NCBI GenBank assembly: GCA_002361735.1
Contig: DETS01000120.1
Span: forward strand, 63,228 to 119,984
Length of the DNA stretch: 56,757 nucleotides
Direction of reading: 5' to 3'
Source of the DNA: Lachnospiraceae bacterium UBA3282
Lineage (GTDB): Bacteria > Bacillota > Clostridia > Lachnospirales > Lachnospiraceae
The position numbers and the translations under genes were made by a program. Below are positions 16,466-24,631 of the stretch, piece after piece. The notes below the pieces were generated by a model, which was given only the letters and a program-made list of their open reading frames with translations, did not search any database and was not told where the DNA came from. Within the stretch, counting starts at the first letter, position 1; each line of letters opens with the position of its first letter.

Positions 16466-18808
16466 TTACGGCACTTCCCTGAAACTTGACAAAATCGCAA
16501 GCACTTCCTTTTCTTCCTCCTCGGTAAATTTTCCATCTTCCGGTGCGCTTGCTGAGAAATAATAGGTCGAATCGCGGTATATAAAGGAGAGATTATCCGC
16601 AAAATAGGCTCCCCCATAATAATTCGTCCCAACCTTATCTTTCGGTATCACCGCATACATCTCAGAGCCATCCTCCAGCGGAATCTCCTCTCCTGATGGA
16701 TAGTCCACAGCAGAAGTACACTTTATTTTTCCGACGACGAAACCATCAAGCGAAGAATCCTCAGCTTTCGTCACCTCGACTCCACTTAAAAAATGCCCCG
16801 CTCCGCCTAACGGATCATTATTTTCCTGTTCCCAATACTGCAAGAGCACACCCCGGTCGTTCTTAAACACTACCGCTTCCTTAAATCCTCCGGACAACTC
16901 TCTGCTCTCCTCCGCATCGAACGACCATCCATCCGGATAATCAAACGCAAATTTTGTATCACTTTGCTGCGTATAGTAGGTATGGCGCGAAGCATCCCCC
17001 GGCGGCTCCCCCGTTTCTTCTGTCCCTCCCGGCTCCTCCTCATCTTTCCCTTCCTGATAAGTACACTTCTCCACAAACTGCTCAGTCCCATCCGGTAAAC
17101 GTTCAAAATGCGTATTGATATGCACCGGCGCATTATCCGATGTAATGATTTCCCATTCCCGCATTTCTGCCCACAAACCAATCAAAGCATCCGCATCGTC
17201 GTCTCCGAGTACCGAAATCGTAAACACGGGAAAGGATATTTCTGTTTCCATACAAACTTGTGAATTTTTCTGGGTAGCGATTTTGGCACTCGCTGCCATT
17301 CCTACATCAGCTTCCACATCGATGATATTCTCGCCAAACACAACCAATATCGGCTCAAAGCGAAACATCGCGCTTGCATCACAATTTGCTTCAATTTCCG
17401 GACTGCCAGACTGGAATTCATGCTTTCGGTGTCTTATACCTTTATCCTGTTCATACATCACGGATACGCCTGCCGGCAATTCAGCCTGAATTGATATCGT
17501 ACCTTCTATTGAAAGAACCAGATATAGCTGTATGTCTACACCTGCAACTCCACTCACCAGAGGAATCGGCGTCGGTGTATTAAACAACGGCAGCTTTACT
17601 TCCTCCTCCGTCTTAATCTCCCCATGAAAGGTACTGTGTATATCAACGTCAACATTCGCATATTGTATATCTAATATAGGCTCTACTTGTGCCTGTGCCC
17701 CGATCACTATCTGATCGATATCAAGCTCCGCGCTGTAATCACCACTCAGTTTCACCGCGTCTCCACCCGACAGAGTTATCCTGTCTCCTGTCGCATTATC
17801 GATAACCTCTGCCTCCAAATGCTTCCCGTCATCATCTTCCGCCGTGGAAAACGCTATTTTAAATCCTTTGTACTGCATTTTCCCCGAAAAAACACCTGTA
17901 TCCATCACCCTTGCATCCGTCCGGTGATTGTTCCGGTGATTCAACGAATATGTATTTCCCTCTGACGCATAGCCTCTTACAATGTCTTCAAATGTCACTT
18001 CCGCAATATCCGATACCGCAAGAGATTCCACAGCCTGCTCCAATTCCACAGGCTCTAATGACACCGTCCCATCCGAAGCCATATCACTGATTTTTCGCGC
18101 ATATTTCAGTTTGGTATTTTTTTCTTCATAGACAATGATGGCTCCTGTTTCAAGCGTATCCTGCGCATGATCCGAAACGACGATTTCCGTTCCGTCCACA
18201 TTGCTCCTCATTACCTCGTCAGGAGACAATTCTCTCACGCCATCCTGATAGACCACACGGGAATAATCATCTTTCCAAAACTCACCGAAGTACAGATTCT
18301 GAAGGGTTTCCAAAATCTGTGTGCATTCTTCTTCCGAAACCCCTTCCGCAAGCTTGTCCTTTTCAATCAGACCATGTTCCATTGCCAGTTCTAAATAGGT
18401 ATCGTCCTTTATGGTGTCCTCCGTTTCGAGATACATCATCAATTTTCTTTCTCCGATTGATTTCATCGCTGTCATGGCAACAAAACGCCCGGACGCATAA
18501 CCATCCCCTTCAAACTTGTCCTTCCCGGAAAGCACATCCCATTCCACCGCGGATTGTATGTAGGAAAAATAGGGGTTGGTCGCGTTTACGTCTTCAAAAT
18601 AAGGATCAGCGCTTTTATATTCTGTCAATCCGCTCTGCTCGCACAGCATTTGCATCCACTCGTAGCGGGAAATGTCGCCTTCTTCGGCGGATTTAATGTA
18701 TTGATCATCTTTTCTGCTAACAAATAGCACAGTACCAAGACCGATTATCCCTATACTCACCAGAACAATCGCACCAAAAATAATCCTTGCCTTTTTCTGT
18801 TCCATCAC
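16466..18808 (-). CDS. Large membrane-anchored extracellular protein with SLH-like N-terminal region
   Basis: 780 residues. An uncleaved-looking N-terminal helix (residues 8-30, IIFGAIVLVSIGIIGLGTVLF) anchors a long extracellular chain. Residues about 45-120 resemble S-layer homology repeats (ISRYEWMQMLCEQSG, YFEDVNATNPYFSYIQSAVEWDVLSG). The middle (about 300-560) is beta-rich and acidic. A Pro/Glu-rich linker near 600-620 leads to a C-terminal domain starting FAFDYPDGWSFD, which looks like a PsbP/lipoprotein-type domain. Function unknown; probably a surface protein. It is followed within 13 bases by the unknown 229-residue gene and preceded by the DUF6994-like gene. Confidence 0.7.
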   Translation of the reverse strand: MMEQKKARIIFGAIVLVSIGIIGLGTVLFVSRKDDQYIKSAEEGDISRYEWMQMLCEQSGLTEYKSADPYFEDVNATNPYFSYIQSAVEWDVLSGKDKFEGDGYASGRFVAMTAMKSIGERKLMMYLETEDTIKDDTYLELAMEHGLIEKDKLAEGVSEEECTQILETLQNLYFGEFWKDDYSRVVYQDGVRELSPDEVMRSNVDGTEIVVSDHAQDTLETGAIIVYEEKNTKLKYARKISDMASDGTVSLEPVELEQAVESLAVSDIAEVTFEDIVRGYASEGNTYSLNHRNNHRTDARVMDTGVFSGKMQYKGFKIAFSTAEDDDGKHLEAEVIDNATGDRITLSGGDAVKLSGDYSAELDIDQIVIGAQAQVEPILDIQYANVDVDIHSTFHGEIKTEEEVKLPLFNTPTPIPLVSGVAGVDIQLYLVLSIEGTISIQAELPAGVSVMYEQDKGIRHRKHEFQSGSPEIEANCDASAMFRFEPILVVFGENIIDVEADVGMAASAKIATQKNSQVCMETEISFPVFTISVLGDDDADALIGLWAEMREWEIITSDNAPVHINTHFERLPDGTEQFVEKCTYQEGKDEEEPGGTEETGEPPGDASRHTYYTQQSDTKFAFDYPDGWSFDAEESRELSGGFKEAVVFKNDRGVLLQYWEQENNDPLGGAGHFLSGVEVTKAEDSSLDGFVVGKIKCTSAVDYPSGEEIPLEDGSEMYAVIPKDKVGTNYYGGAYFADNLSFIYRDSTYYFSASAPEDGKFTEEEEKEVLAILSSFREVP

Positions 18809-18834
18809 ATAGACCCCTCATAAGATATTATCAT

Positions 18835-19743
18835 TCAGAATATGCTTTCTATCATTTGATTCCTCCGCGCAATCAGAAAATTCATATTCTCGATATAACT
18901 TGTAAACGCTCTCTTAATACATTTTTTCTCATCTGTATCCATTTCGAACAGAACCTTTTTTAACTTACGATAAGAAACACATCGGGGAAACTGCTCTAAT
19001 CCGGGAAAATACGGCTCTGTATCTTCTTTCTCAATATAGCATTTTCTCCCGTTTTTCAGTTCAGAAACTACCAGCGATATCACCTTACAGGACTTGTCCT
19101 GACTGACAAACATATCCAACATCCAATATGTAATAAAATGCTTAAAATTTACAAGCCCATCTTCACTGATGCAAAACTGTTTGAGCCATTCCTTATATAC
19201 CGTAAAAGATGTCTTTAACTGCTTGGCAAAGCTCGCCTGATACTCGCCCTGTTCCTTTTCCAACCAGATAAAAAATTCCCGCAGTTCAGCCAATGTAAAA
19301 TCAAATCTGTCCAGTATATTGCAGCCCTTTGCCTGATTGATTGTCGGTCTTTTCCCAACCGGAAAAAGCATATGCCCGCCAATCGTTCTCTGTCTCTCCA
19401 AATATTTAACGATCTCCGCATTGGATACGCCAGCCATATGCGCCAATTTCCTGTTTACGCCAATAAAATCAGACGCATACCTTGTCCCTTCTTCTCCAAA
19501 CAAACTCAGCGACACTTCCCTGATATTATACCCTACACTCGAATCAAACCGCAAGAGTGGCTTCTGTAATTGACTACATCGCTTTTTCCACACAACAAGC
19601 AAATCCTGATACAAGCGTTTACTTTTACAGTCAGGATCCGCATAGACTGCCATATCAGGGGAATCATAGGTATTTCTCCAATCTGCACTTCCTACGGCGT
19701 CATCAATATAACAATAAGCCGTATCTATCGTCTGATTTTTCAT
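18835..19743 (-). CDS. Conserved hypothetical protein, DUF6994-like
   Basis: 302 residues from the ATG at 19743 (AGAGGATG upstream; a GTG or ATG start a few codons earlier is possible). Blocks such as RTIGGHMLFPVGKRPTINQA, ILDRFDFTLAELREFF and a terminal NFLIARRNQMIE recall from memory the DUF6994 family, whose members share an IGG-(h)-FP-PTIN-(A/R)G core. No catalytic motif is obvious. It is soluble by sequence. It lies between the LRR lipoprotein and the anchored SLH-like protein, likely in the same transcript. Confidence 0.6.
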   Translation of the reverse strand: MKNQTIDTAYCYIDDAVGSADWRNTYDSPDMAVYADPDCKSKRLYQDLLVVWKKRCSQLQKPLLRFDSSVGYNIREVSLSLFGEEGTRYASDFIGVNRKLAHMAGVSNAEIVKYLERQRTIGGHMLFPVGKRPTINQAKGCNILDRFDFTLAELREFFIWLEKEQGEYQASFAKQLKTSFTVYKEWLKQFCISEDGLVNFKHFITYWMLDMFVSQDKSCKVISLVVSELKNGRKCYIEKEDTEPYFPGLEQFPRCVSYRKLKKVLFEMDTDEKKCIKRAFTSYIENMNFLIARRNQMIESIF

Positions 19744-19760
19744 AAGCATCCTCTTTCTCT

Positions 19761-20954
19761 TTACCACTCTTGTTCTTCGCCTGCTATGATAACTGTCACA
19801 CTCCTGTCATTCTTCCTCCCATTATTAAGTTGCAGCCCATCACATTCTATGTCAGCATTTTCTATGATCATCTTTTCCAACCCTGACTCACAAAAAGCAC
19901 CTCTGTCTATACTAGCAACACTTTTTGGGATCGTAATCTCTTTCAAACTCTTACACCACCCAAATAGGTTTTCTATAGAAGTCAAATTTTCCGAAAGTAT
20001 AACGTTTTCCAAGTTTTCACACCCCGAAAATGCATATTCTTCGATCGTTATGACACTATCTGGAATCGTTATGCTTTTCAAATTCTTACAATGATAAAAT
20101 GCGCTTTCTCCAATCGTCGTGACGTTTTCCGAAAGTGTAACGCTCTCCAAACTTTCACACCCCGAAAATGCTTGCCCTTCAATTGTTGTGACACTGTTTG
20201 GAATGGTTATGCTTTTCAAATTCTTACAATTATAAAAAGCGAATTGTCCAATCGTCGTGACATTTTCCGAAATGGTAACACTCTCCAAGCTTTCACAGTC
20301 TCGAAAAGCGCCTTCTCCCATGAATGTAATGGTATCCGGAATGATAACGCTGCGCAAATTTTTATTTCCGCTGTATGTATTATCCTCAATCTTCGTAATT
20401 CCCTTCGGTATCTCGATCTCCTCAAATTCATTACCTGACAGCGCAAATTCCCCTATCTCCGTAACACTGTCGGGGATGGTAATGCTCTCCAACTGACAGG
20501 AGGAAAATGCAAATTCTCCAATCGCTGTGAGCGTATCAGGAAGGACGGCGCTCTCCAGATGACAACCGCGAAACGCGTCTTTTGCTATTGTAGTACAGCC
20601 CTCCTCGATCACTAACTGATGAATATCGTCTTCGTATTGATACCATGGTGTTTCATAGGTGGAAAAACTCATATTCCCCGTTCCGCGAATCACCAGTATT
20701 CCGTCCATTTCATCTAAATACCACATTAAATCGGGACCACATTCACCATATTTACTGGTAGTGGTTTCGTCAATTCCCGCTGAAATACTGTTTCTCTCTG
20801 CAGTCTCCTTTTCGCTGTCCTTGTCTGTCTCCTGCTCTGCCACGGTTTCATCCGCTTGGTCCTTTCCTTTCCCCGGCTCTTTTTCTGCGCCGCATGCGCA
20901 TAATAATGTAGATACCGTCAATATCATAGATACTAAAAAAAGTTTTTTCTTCAT
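19761..20954 (-). CDS. BspA-type leucine-rich repeat lipoprotein
   Basis: 397 residues from ATG 20954, which has GAGGAGG eight bases upstream. Signal peptide MKKKLFLVSMILTVSTLL with a lipobox LCAC (lipid Cys at residue 21), a Lys/Asp/Glu-rich linker to about residue 60, then LRR_5/BspA repeats of 23 residues from about 115 to 355. Typical units read AFSGCESLESVTLSENVTTIG and AFYHCKNLKSITIPDSVTTIE. Such proteins sit on the outer face of the membrane and bind host or bacterial surfaces; the ligand is unknown. Two 23-residue types alternate as a 46-residue higher-order repeat. Confidence 0.88.
   Translation of the reverse strand: MKKKLFLVSMILTVSTLLCACGAEKEPGKGKDQADETVAEQETDKDSEKETAERNSISAGIDETTTSKYGECGPDLMWYLDEMDGILVIRGTGNMSFSTYETPWYQYEDDIHQLVIEEGCTTIAKDAFRGCHLESAVLPDTLTAIGEFAFSSCQLESITIPDSVTEIGEFALSGNEFEEIEIPKGITKIEDNTYSGNKNLRSVIIPDTITFMGEGAFRDCESLESVTISENVTTIGQFAFYNCKNLKSITIPNSVTTIEGQAFSGCESLESVTLSENVTTIGESAFYHCKNLKSITIPDSVITIEEYAFSGCENLENVILSENLTSIENLFGWCKSLKEITIPKSVASIDRGAFCESGLEKMIIENADIECDGLQLNNGRKNDRSVTVIIAGEEQEW
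19896..20309 (-). repeat. 138-bp higher-order tandem repeat inside the LRR gene
   Basis: Three consecutive 46-codon units (residues about 216-353 of the LRR protein). Each is a pair of LRRs, with high nucleotide identity between the first two; the third is more diverged. Suggests recent duplication and potential for copy-number change. Confidence 0.65.
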
Positions 20955-21024
20955 TTCCATTTCCTCCTCGTTATTTACATACATTCCTTTTTAATACGAC
21001 CAAACAGTCTTATTCGACATTAGG

Positions 21025-21053
21025 ATTATAGCATCCTAGGTATACTTTGTCTA
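21025..21053 (-). promoter_or_regulatory. Promoter of the LRR lipoprotein gene run
   Basis: Minus strand TAGACA (21048-21053), 17-base spacer, TATAAT (21025-21030). An AGGAT-TATAGC-ATCCT inverted repeat (21023-21038) overlaps the -10 box and lies next to the divergent XRE gene, whose product is a candidate ligand. Confidence 0.65.
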
Positions 21054-21082
21054 TAAAAAACTGAAAAAGGCAGGTGTATTCC

Positions 21083-21289
21083 TTGAAATTTCAACGTATT
21101 CAAGATATGCGAATCGACCATGATATTACGATAAAAGAATTATCTGCAACACTTAATTTGCACAGGGATGTTTATTCAAGATATGAACGCGGTGTCAGGG
21201 ATTTCCCGATAGATATTTTAATAAAATTGGCAGATTTTTATCACTGTTCCATTGATTATTTAGTAGGGCGTTCCGATCAAAAATTATGA
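21083..21289 (+). CDS. Small XRE-family HTH transcriptional regulator
   Basis: 68 residues from a TTG at 21083 (AGG eight bases upstream); a GTG at 21074 is the alternative. It is a single Cro/C1-type HTH: RIQDMRIDHDITIKELSATL, then YSRYERGVRDFPIDILIKLA and the terminal DYLVGRSD. No other domain. It is divergent from the LRR lipoprotein operon and may regulate it through the inverted repeat between them. The stop codon abuts a relic of a relB gene. Confidence 0.8.
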   Translation: MKFQRIQDMRIDHDITIKELSATLNLHRDVYSRYERGVRDFPIDILIKLADFYHCSIDYLVGRSDQKL

Positions 21290-21379
21290 TTTCCGGAAAA
21301 TTTGCCGCTTCTGCCCGTATATCATCAATTACGCTTTTTGCTTCTTCTCTGGTCATTCGTGTTTCGGGAAGCACTGCAG
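21289..21379 (-). pseudogene. relB antitoxin fragment, copy of 24249-24339
   Basis: 91 bases identical at 89 positions to the 3' part of the intact relB gene. The minus-strand reading PETRMTREEAKSVIDDIRAE is the same RelB segment. The rest of the gene is absent; outside these 91 bases the similarity stops abruptly. It lies just upstream of the SulP gene. Confidence 0.85.
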
Positions 21380-21488
21380 AATTTTCTATTCCAAAGTTTT
21401 CCCAATCACGATATAATAGACACAGACTCAACAGTCCGCGTCCGGCATTTGCCAGGGCAATCAAACAGAAAGGTACTCGTGAGCGTTT

Positions 21489-23612
21489 ATGAACATTTCT
21501 TTTACACCTGTCCACATTGGATATACCCTAAAAAACTATAAAAAGGAAAATCTTCCAAAGGATATCCTCGCGGGAATCATCATAGCCGCCGTGTCCATTC
21601 CGATTTCCATGGGCTACGCGCAGATTGCGGGACTGCCTGCAGTCTACGGACTTTACGGCTCCGTCTTCCCGATTATCGTCTTTGCGCTTTTTTCCACCTC
21701 GCCGCAGTTTATTTTTGGTGTAGATGCCGCGCCTGCGGCATTGATCGGCGGAGCGCTGTTATCCTTTGAAATCGAAGCGCAGTCCGCCGAGGCAATGACG
21801 GTTGTTCCCGTACTGACTTTTTATGTCGGGGTCTGGCTTTTGTTGTTTTTCGCGCTCGGCGCCGGGAAGCTTGTGAACTATATTTCAAAGCCTGTCATGG
21901 GCGGCTTTATTTCGGGCGTGTGTTCTACCGTCATTTTGATGCAAGTGCCAAAACTGTTTGGCGGTACGGCGGGAACGGGAGAACTGTTTGAGCTTCTGGA
22001 ACATATCATCAGTCAGCTTACCATATTCAATCTTCCTTCTTTTCTGCTGGGAATGATTACGCTTATTGTCGTGCTTGTGGCAAAGCGCCTCTGTCCCAAA
22101 TTTCCGATGGCGGTTGTCATGATTACTTTAGGCGCACTCTTTTCCTATTTTGCTCCGATGGAGCGTTTAGGCATTGCCTGCCTTTCGGCTGTTGAACCGG
22201 GGCTTCCACGGTTTTCGTTTCCGGATCTCTTTGCCATCCATTTCACGGACGCAATCGGCGCAAGCCTTTCTGTTGCTGTCGTAATCATGGCGCAGACATT
22301 GCTTGCGGAAAACAATTACGCATTAAAGCGCGGCTACAAGCTGAATGACAATCAGGAAATCCTCGCCTTTTCGCTCGGAAATTTCGCATCAGCCTTCACG
22401 GGCTGCTGCCCCGTAAACGGCTCCGTACCGCGCACGGCAATGAACGACCAGTACGACGGCAGAACGCAGCTTACGGGCATTATCGCAGGCATTACCATGA
22501 TTTTTGTGCTGCTGTTTGCGACGGGCTTTATCGGCTATTTGCCCGTTCCCGTTCTCACGGCAGTCGTAATGACGGCGCTGATCGGCGGATTGGAATTTAA
22601 GCTTGCCACAAAATTAAGACACTCAAACAAAAGCGAATATTATATCTTTTTAGGCGCGTTTTTTGCCGTTCTCATTTTAGGAACCATTAACGGCGTTCTT
22701 GTGGGCATTATCCTCTCATTTACGGCAGTGATCCTGCGCGCTTCCAACCCGCCGAGGTGTCTTTTGGGCGTCCTTCCCGGGCAGGATGATTTCTATGATA
22801 TTTCACAGTTCAATCAGATTTATTCGATAGAACACGTAGTGCTTTACCGCTTTACGAGCGACCTCTTTTTTGCAAATGTAAGCATTTTCCAGTCCGACAT
22901 TGAAGCCAATCTCTCCGACGACACCCGTGCCGTCATTGTAGACGCATCAGGAATCGGGAGCATTGACAGCACTGCGGCGGAACGGCTGATGCTGCTCTAT
23001 GAGTCGCTTGGCAAGCGCGGCATTGCCTTTTATCTTACGGGGCACGTGGCGGCGCTCAACGACCAAATGCGTGCGCTTGGCATTGGTGAATTGATCCAAA
23101 AAGGCGCGGTACGGCGCACCATGGAAAAAGCGCTTGCGGAAATCGGTTTGGAAAAACCGTATCCAATCAAGGGAATCCAGGAAAGTGTGCGCTCTGTCGC
23201 AATGAAACGTGCCGAGAGTATGCTGCATGAATTTCTTTGGGCATACGGTTCTGACTGCGAAGTGGAGATGGAGCGGCAAATACATAAGCAGATTGAAGAA
23301 CTGCAGCGCACAGGCAATATGGAAACACTTATTCACGGAAGCTGGAACCAGCTTGGCGAAATGGACGAAGACGAGTGGCTTGAGCATCTTGAAGCGCATC
23401 TTGCAGAAATTGCACGGGTTTCGGGAAAAGACGAACAGCAGATTGCGTTGGAATTTGAACGTCGCAGACTCCATCTTGCCGAAAAGATAGCCCGCGAGCA
23501 CCCCGAACTTGCAAAGCGGTTCACGGAGCGCCGCGAGCTGTTGGACGCACACTTAAAAGCGCACCGTCCTGATGTGTATGAAAAGATTATGAAACTGCGG
23601 GGGAAGATGTGA
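21489..23612 (+). CDS. SulP family inorganic anion transporter with STAS domain and helical C-terminal extension
   Basis: 707 residues. Residues about 1-415 hold the SulP membrane fold: the entry motif DILAGIIIAAVSIPISMGYAQIAGLPAVYGLYGS, the mid-protein NGSVPRTAMNDQ and helices to about 415. A STAS domain follows (about 440-550, VIVDASGIGSIDSTAAERL). Members transport sulfate, bicarbonate or other anions. Beyond the STAS domain come about 150 mostly charged helical residues (from GLEKPYPIKG to KIMKLRGKM) that are not part of usual SulP proteins. The ATG has no clear Shine-Dalgarno box. Flanked by remnants of a RelB gene and an RHH gene. Confidence 0.9.
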   Translation: MNISFTPVHIGYTLKNYKKENLPKDILAGIIIAAVSIPISMGYAQIAGLPAVYGLYGSVFPIIVFALFSTSPQFIFGVDAAPAALIGGALLSFEIEAQSAEAMTVVPVLTFYVGVWLLLFFALGAGKLVNYISKPVMGGFISGVCSTVILMQVPKLFGGTAGTGELFELLEHIISQLTIFNLPSFLLGMITLIVVLVAKRLCPKFPMAVVMITLGALFSYFAPMERLGIACLSAVEPGLPRFSFPDLFAIHFTDAIGASLSVAVVIMAQTLLAENNYALKRGYKLNDNQEILAFSLGNFASAFTGCCPVNGSVPRTAMNDQYDGRTQLTGIIAGITMIFVLLFATGFIGYLPVPVLTAVVMTALIGGLEFKLATKLRHSNKSEYYIFLGAFFAVLILGTINGVLVGIILSFTAVILRASNPPRCLLGVLPGQDDFYDISQFNQIYSIEHVVLYRFTSDLFFANVSIFQSDIEANLSDDTRAVIVDASGIGSIDSTAAERLMLLYESLGKRGIAFYLTGHVAALNDQMRALGIGELIQKGAVRRTMEKALAEIGLEKPYPIKGIQESVRSVAMKRAESMLHEFLWAYGSDCEVEMERQIHKQIEELQRTGNMETLIHGSWNQLGEMDEDEWLEHLEAHLAEIARVSGKDEQQIALEFERRRLHLAEKIAREHPELAKRFTERRELLDAHLKAHRPDVYEKIMKLRGKM

Positions 23613-23719
23613 TCGTCGATTGTCTGGAATCCATTTCTTCTAAGACAGGACACAGCCGTAATGAATTGATTGGCATCTTTCTTGAATATACAATTCAGCA
23701 TTGTAAGCTAGAAAAATAG
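23609..23719 (+). pseudogene. Ribbon-helix-helix antitoxin C-terminal fragment
   Basis: From GTG 23609, overlapping the SulP stop, the frame reads 36 residues containing DCLESISSKTGHSRNELIG and EYTIQHCKLEK. This is the helix-turn-helix half of a CopG/Arc-type RHH protein (KTGxSRNELI signature). The N-terminal beta strand is missing, so it is probably a relic rather than a working gene. Confidence 0.5.
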
Positions 23720-23747
23720 GCAGCTAAGAGGGCTGCCTTTCATTTTC
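23719..23747 (+). terminator. Terminator after SulP
   Basis: GGCAGC (23719-23724) pairs with GCTGCC (23732-23737), followed by TTTCATTTTC. Confidence 0.6.
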
Positions 23748-23764
23748 TAAGAACTATTCATCTT

Positions 23765-24185
23765 TTATAAAGCAGAATTTTTATAAAGGATTTCTATCAT
23801 TTCCGTTGGTGTAACAATAAAATCTCGTTTTGGGAAATGGCGAACATTTCCCGTAATCAAGTAAAGCGTTATCATCTCTCTTTTCCATTACAATTTCATA
23901 AAAAACAAGGTCGTCCATATCCACGAGAATTTCCCCTGTAGGACTTGGATTGACCGCCAAACCAAATTGACGGATCATCAGCAAAATCTTTTGAATCCGT
24001 TCCTCACTGAACGAAAATTTTTCCCTATGAAGAACTTCATTATACTCATTTAAAATCTCCTGATTATAAAGCGGAACAATATCACCTGAAGATATAGCGT
24101 CTACTACTCTGGCAGTAGCCGTATCCGTTTGTTTCGTTAATAGAGAAGATATCAATACATTTGTATCAAATACCGCATAACACAT
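23765..24185 (-). pseudogene. PIN-domain toxin, frameshifted near the C terminus
   Basis: The reading frame from ATG 24185 has a PIN nuclease N terminus (FDTNVLISSLL, first acidic residue) and a mid-region NQEILNEYNEVLHREKF typical of the PIN_3 toxin family, up to EKRDDNALL. It then reads DYGKCSPFPKTRF and stops at 23781. Removing one base from the AAA run at 23863-23865 restores DDNAYLITGNVRHFPKRDF and VTPTEMIEIL, the family consensus including the last acidic/GN motif, with a stop at 23765. The gene therefore carries a one-base insertion or the read has an error. It overlaps relB by TAATG. Confidence 0.8.
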
Positions 24186-24487
24186 TATCTTCCTGCTTTC
24201 CTTTCCGCCCTCGCTGCATTGATTTCCGCATTGATTTCATCCAGCGTCATTTCCGGAAGATTTGCCGCTTCTGCCCGTATATCATCAATTACGCTTTTTG
24301 CTTCTTCTCTGGTCATTCGTGTTTCGGGAAGTACTGCAGGAAATGGAAGTCCCCTTACCATGCGGGTACGCTCCATAAACATACGAAACGCTGTGTTTAA
24401 ATCCATTCCCATCGCTTCGTATATAGCTATACAGTCTTCTCTTAAGGTTTTATCTGAACGAAATTGGTTCAAAACCTGTTCTGCCAT
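24185..24487 (-). CDS. RelB/DinJ family antitoxin
   Basis: 100 residues. The N-terminal part has the RHH fold (CIAIYEAMGMDLNTAFRMFM). The C-terminal part, containing RMTREEAKSVIDDIRAEAANLPE and a charged tail, would neutralise the partner. It is an operon with the PIN gene (one-base overlap). RelB-type antitoxins usually pair with RelE/YafQ RNases, so partnership with PIN is a hybrid arrangement, though it occurs in Clostridia. Putative autoregulatory operator at 24521-24534. Confidence 0.88.
   Translation of the reverse strand: MAEQVLNQFRSDKTLREDCIAIYEAMGMDLNTAFRMFMERTRMVRGLPFPAVLPETRMTREEAKSVIDDIRAEAANLPEMTLDEINAEINAARAERKAGR
24249..24339. repeat. 91-bp direct repeat (copy 2), within relB
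   Basis: Same orientation and 89/91 identical to 21289-21379. The pair brackets the SulP gene and PIN gene. Confidence 0.85.
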
Positions 24488-24520
24488 ATTGACCCCTTCC
24501 TTTTTAACTACTTTTCAATT

Positions 24521-24534
24521 ACAATTTGAATTGT
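24521..24534. promoter_or_regulatory. relB operator candidate
   Basis: ACAATT-TG-AATTGT, a perfect 6+2+6 inverted repeat between the relB promoter and start codon, the usual place for antitoxin autoregulation. Confidence 0.4.
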
Positions 24535-24545
24535 TTTGTATGAAT

Positions 24546-24574
24546 AGTTTACCTAATTCATAGTCAAAAGTCAA
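24546..24574 (-). promoter_or_regulatory. relB promoter
   Basis: Minus strand TTGACT (24569-24574), 17-base spacer, TAAACT (24546-24551). Confidence 0.55.
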
Positions 24575-24631
24575 CGGGCTTTCAACAATACCTGCACATT
24601 CATTTTCCAAGAGCCATGGTAATTCATCCCT

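Noticed and set aside
16452..16632. Longer start for the 229-residue unknown gene
   Set aside because: The extension is the reverse-frame end of the upstream gene; the ATG at 16452 fits the operon spacing.
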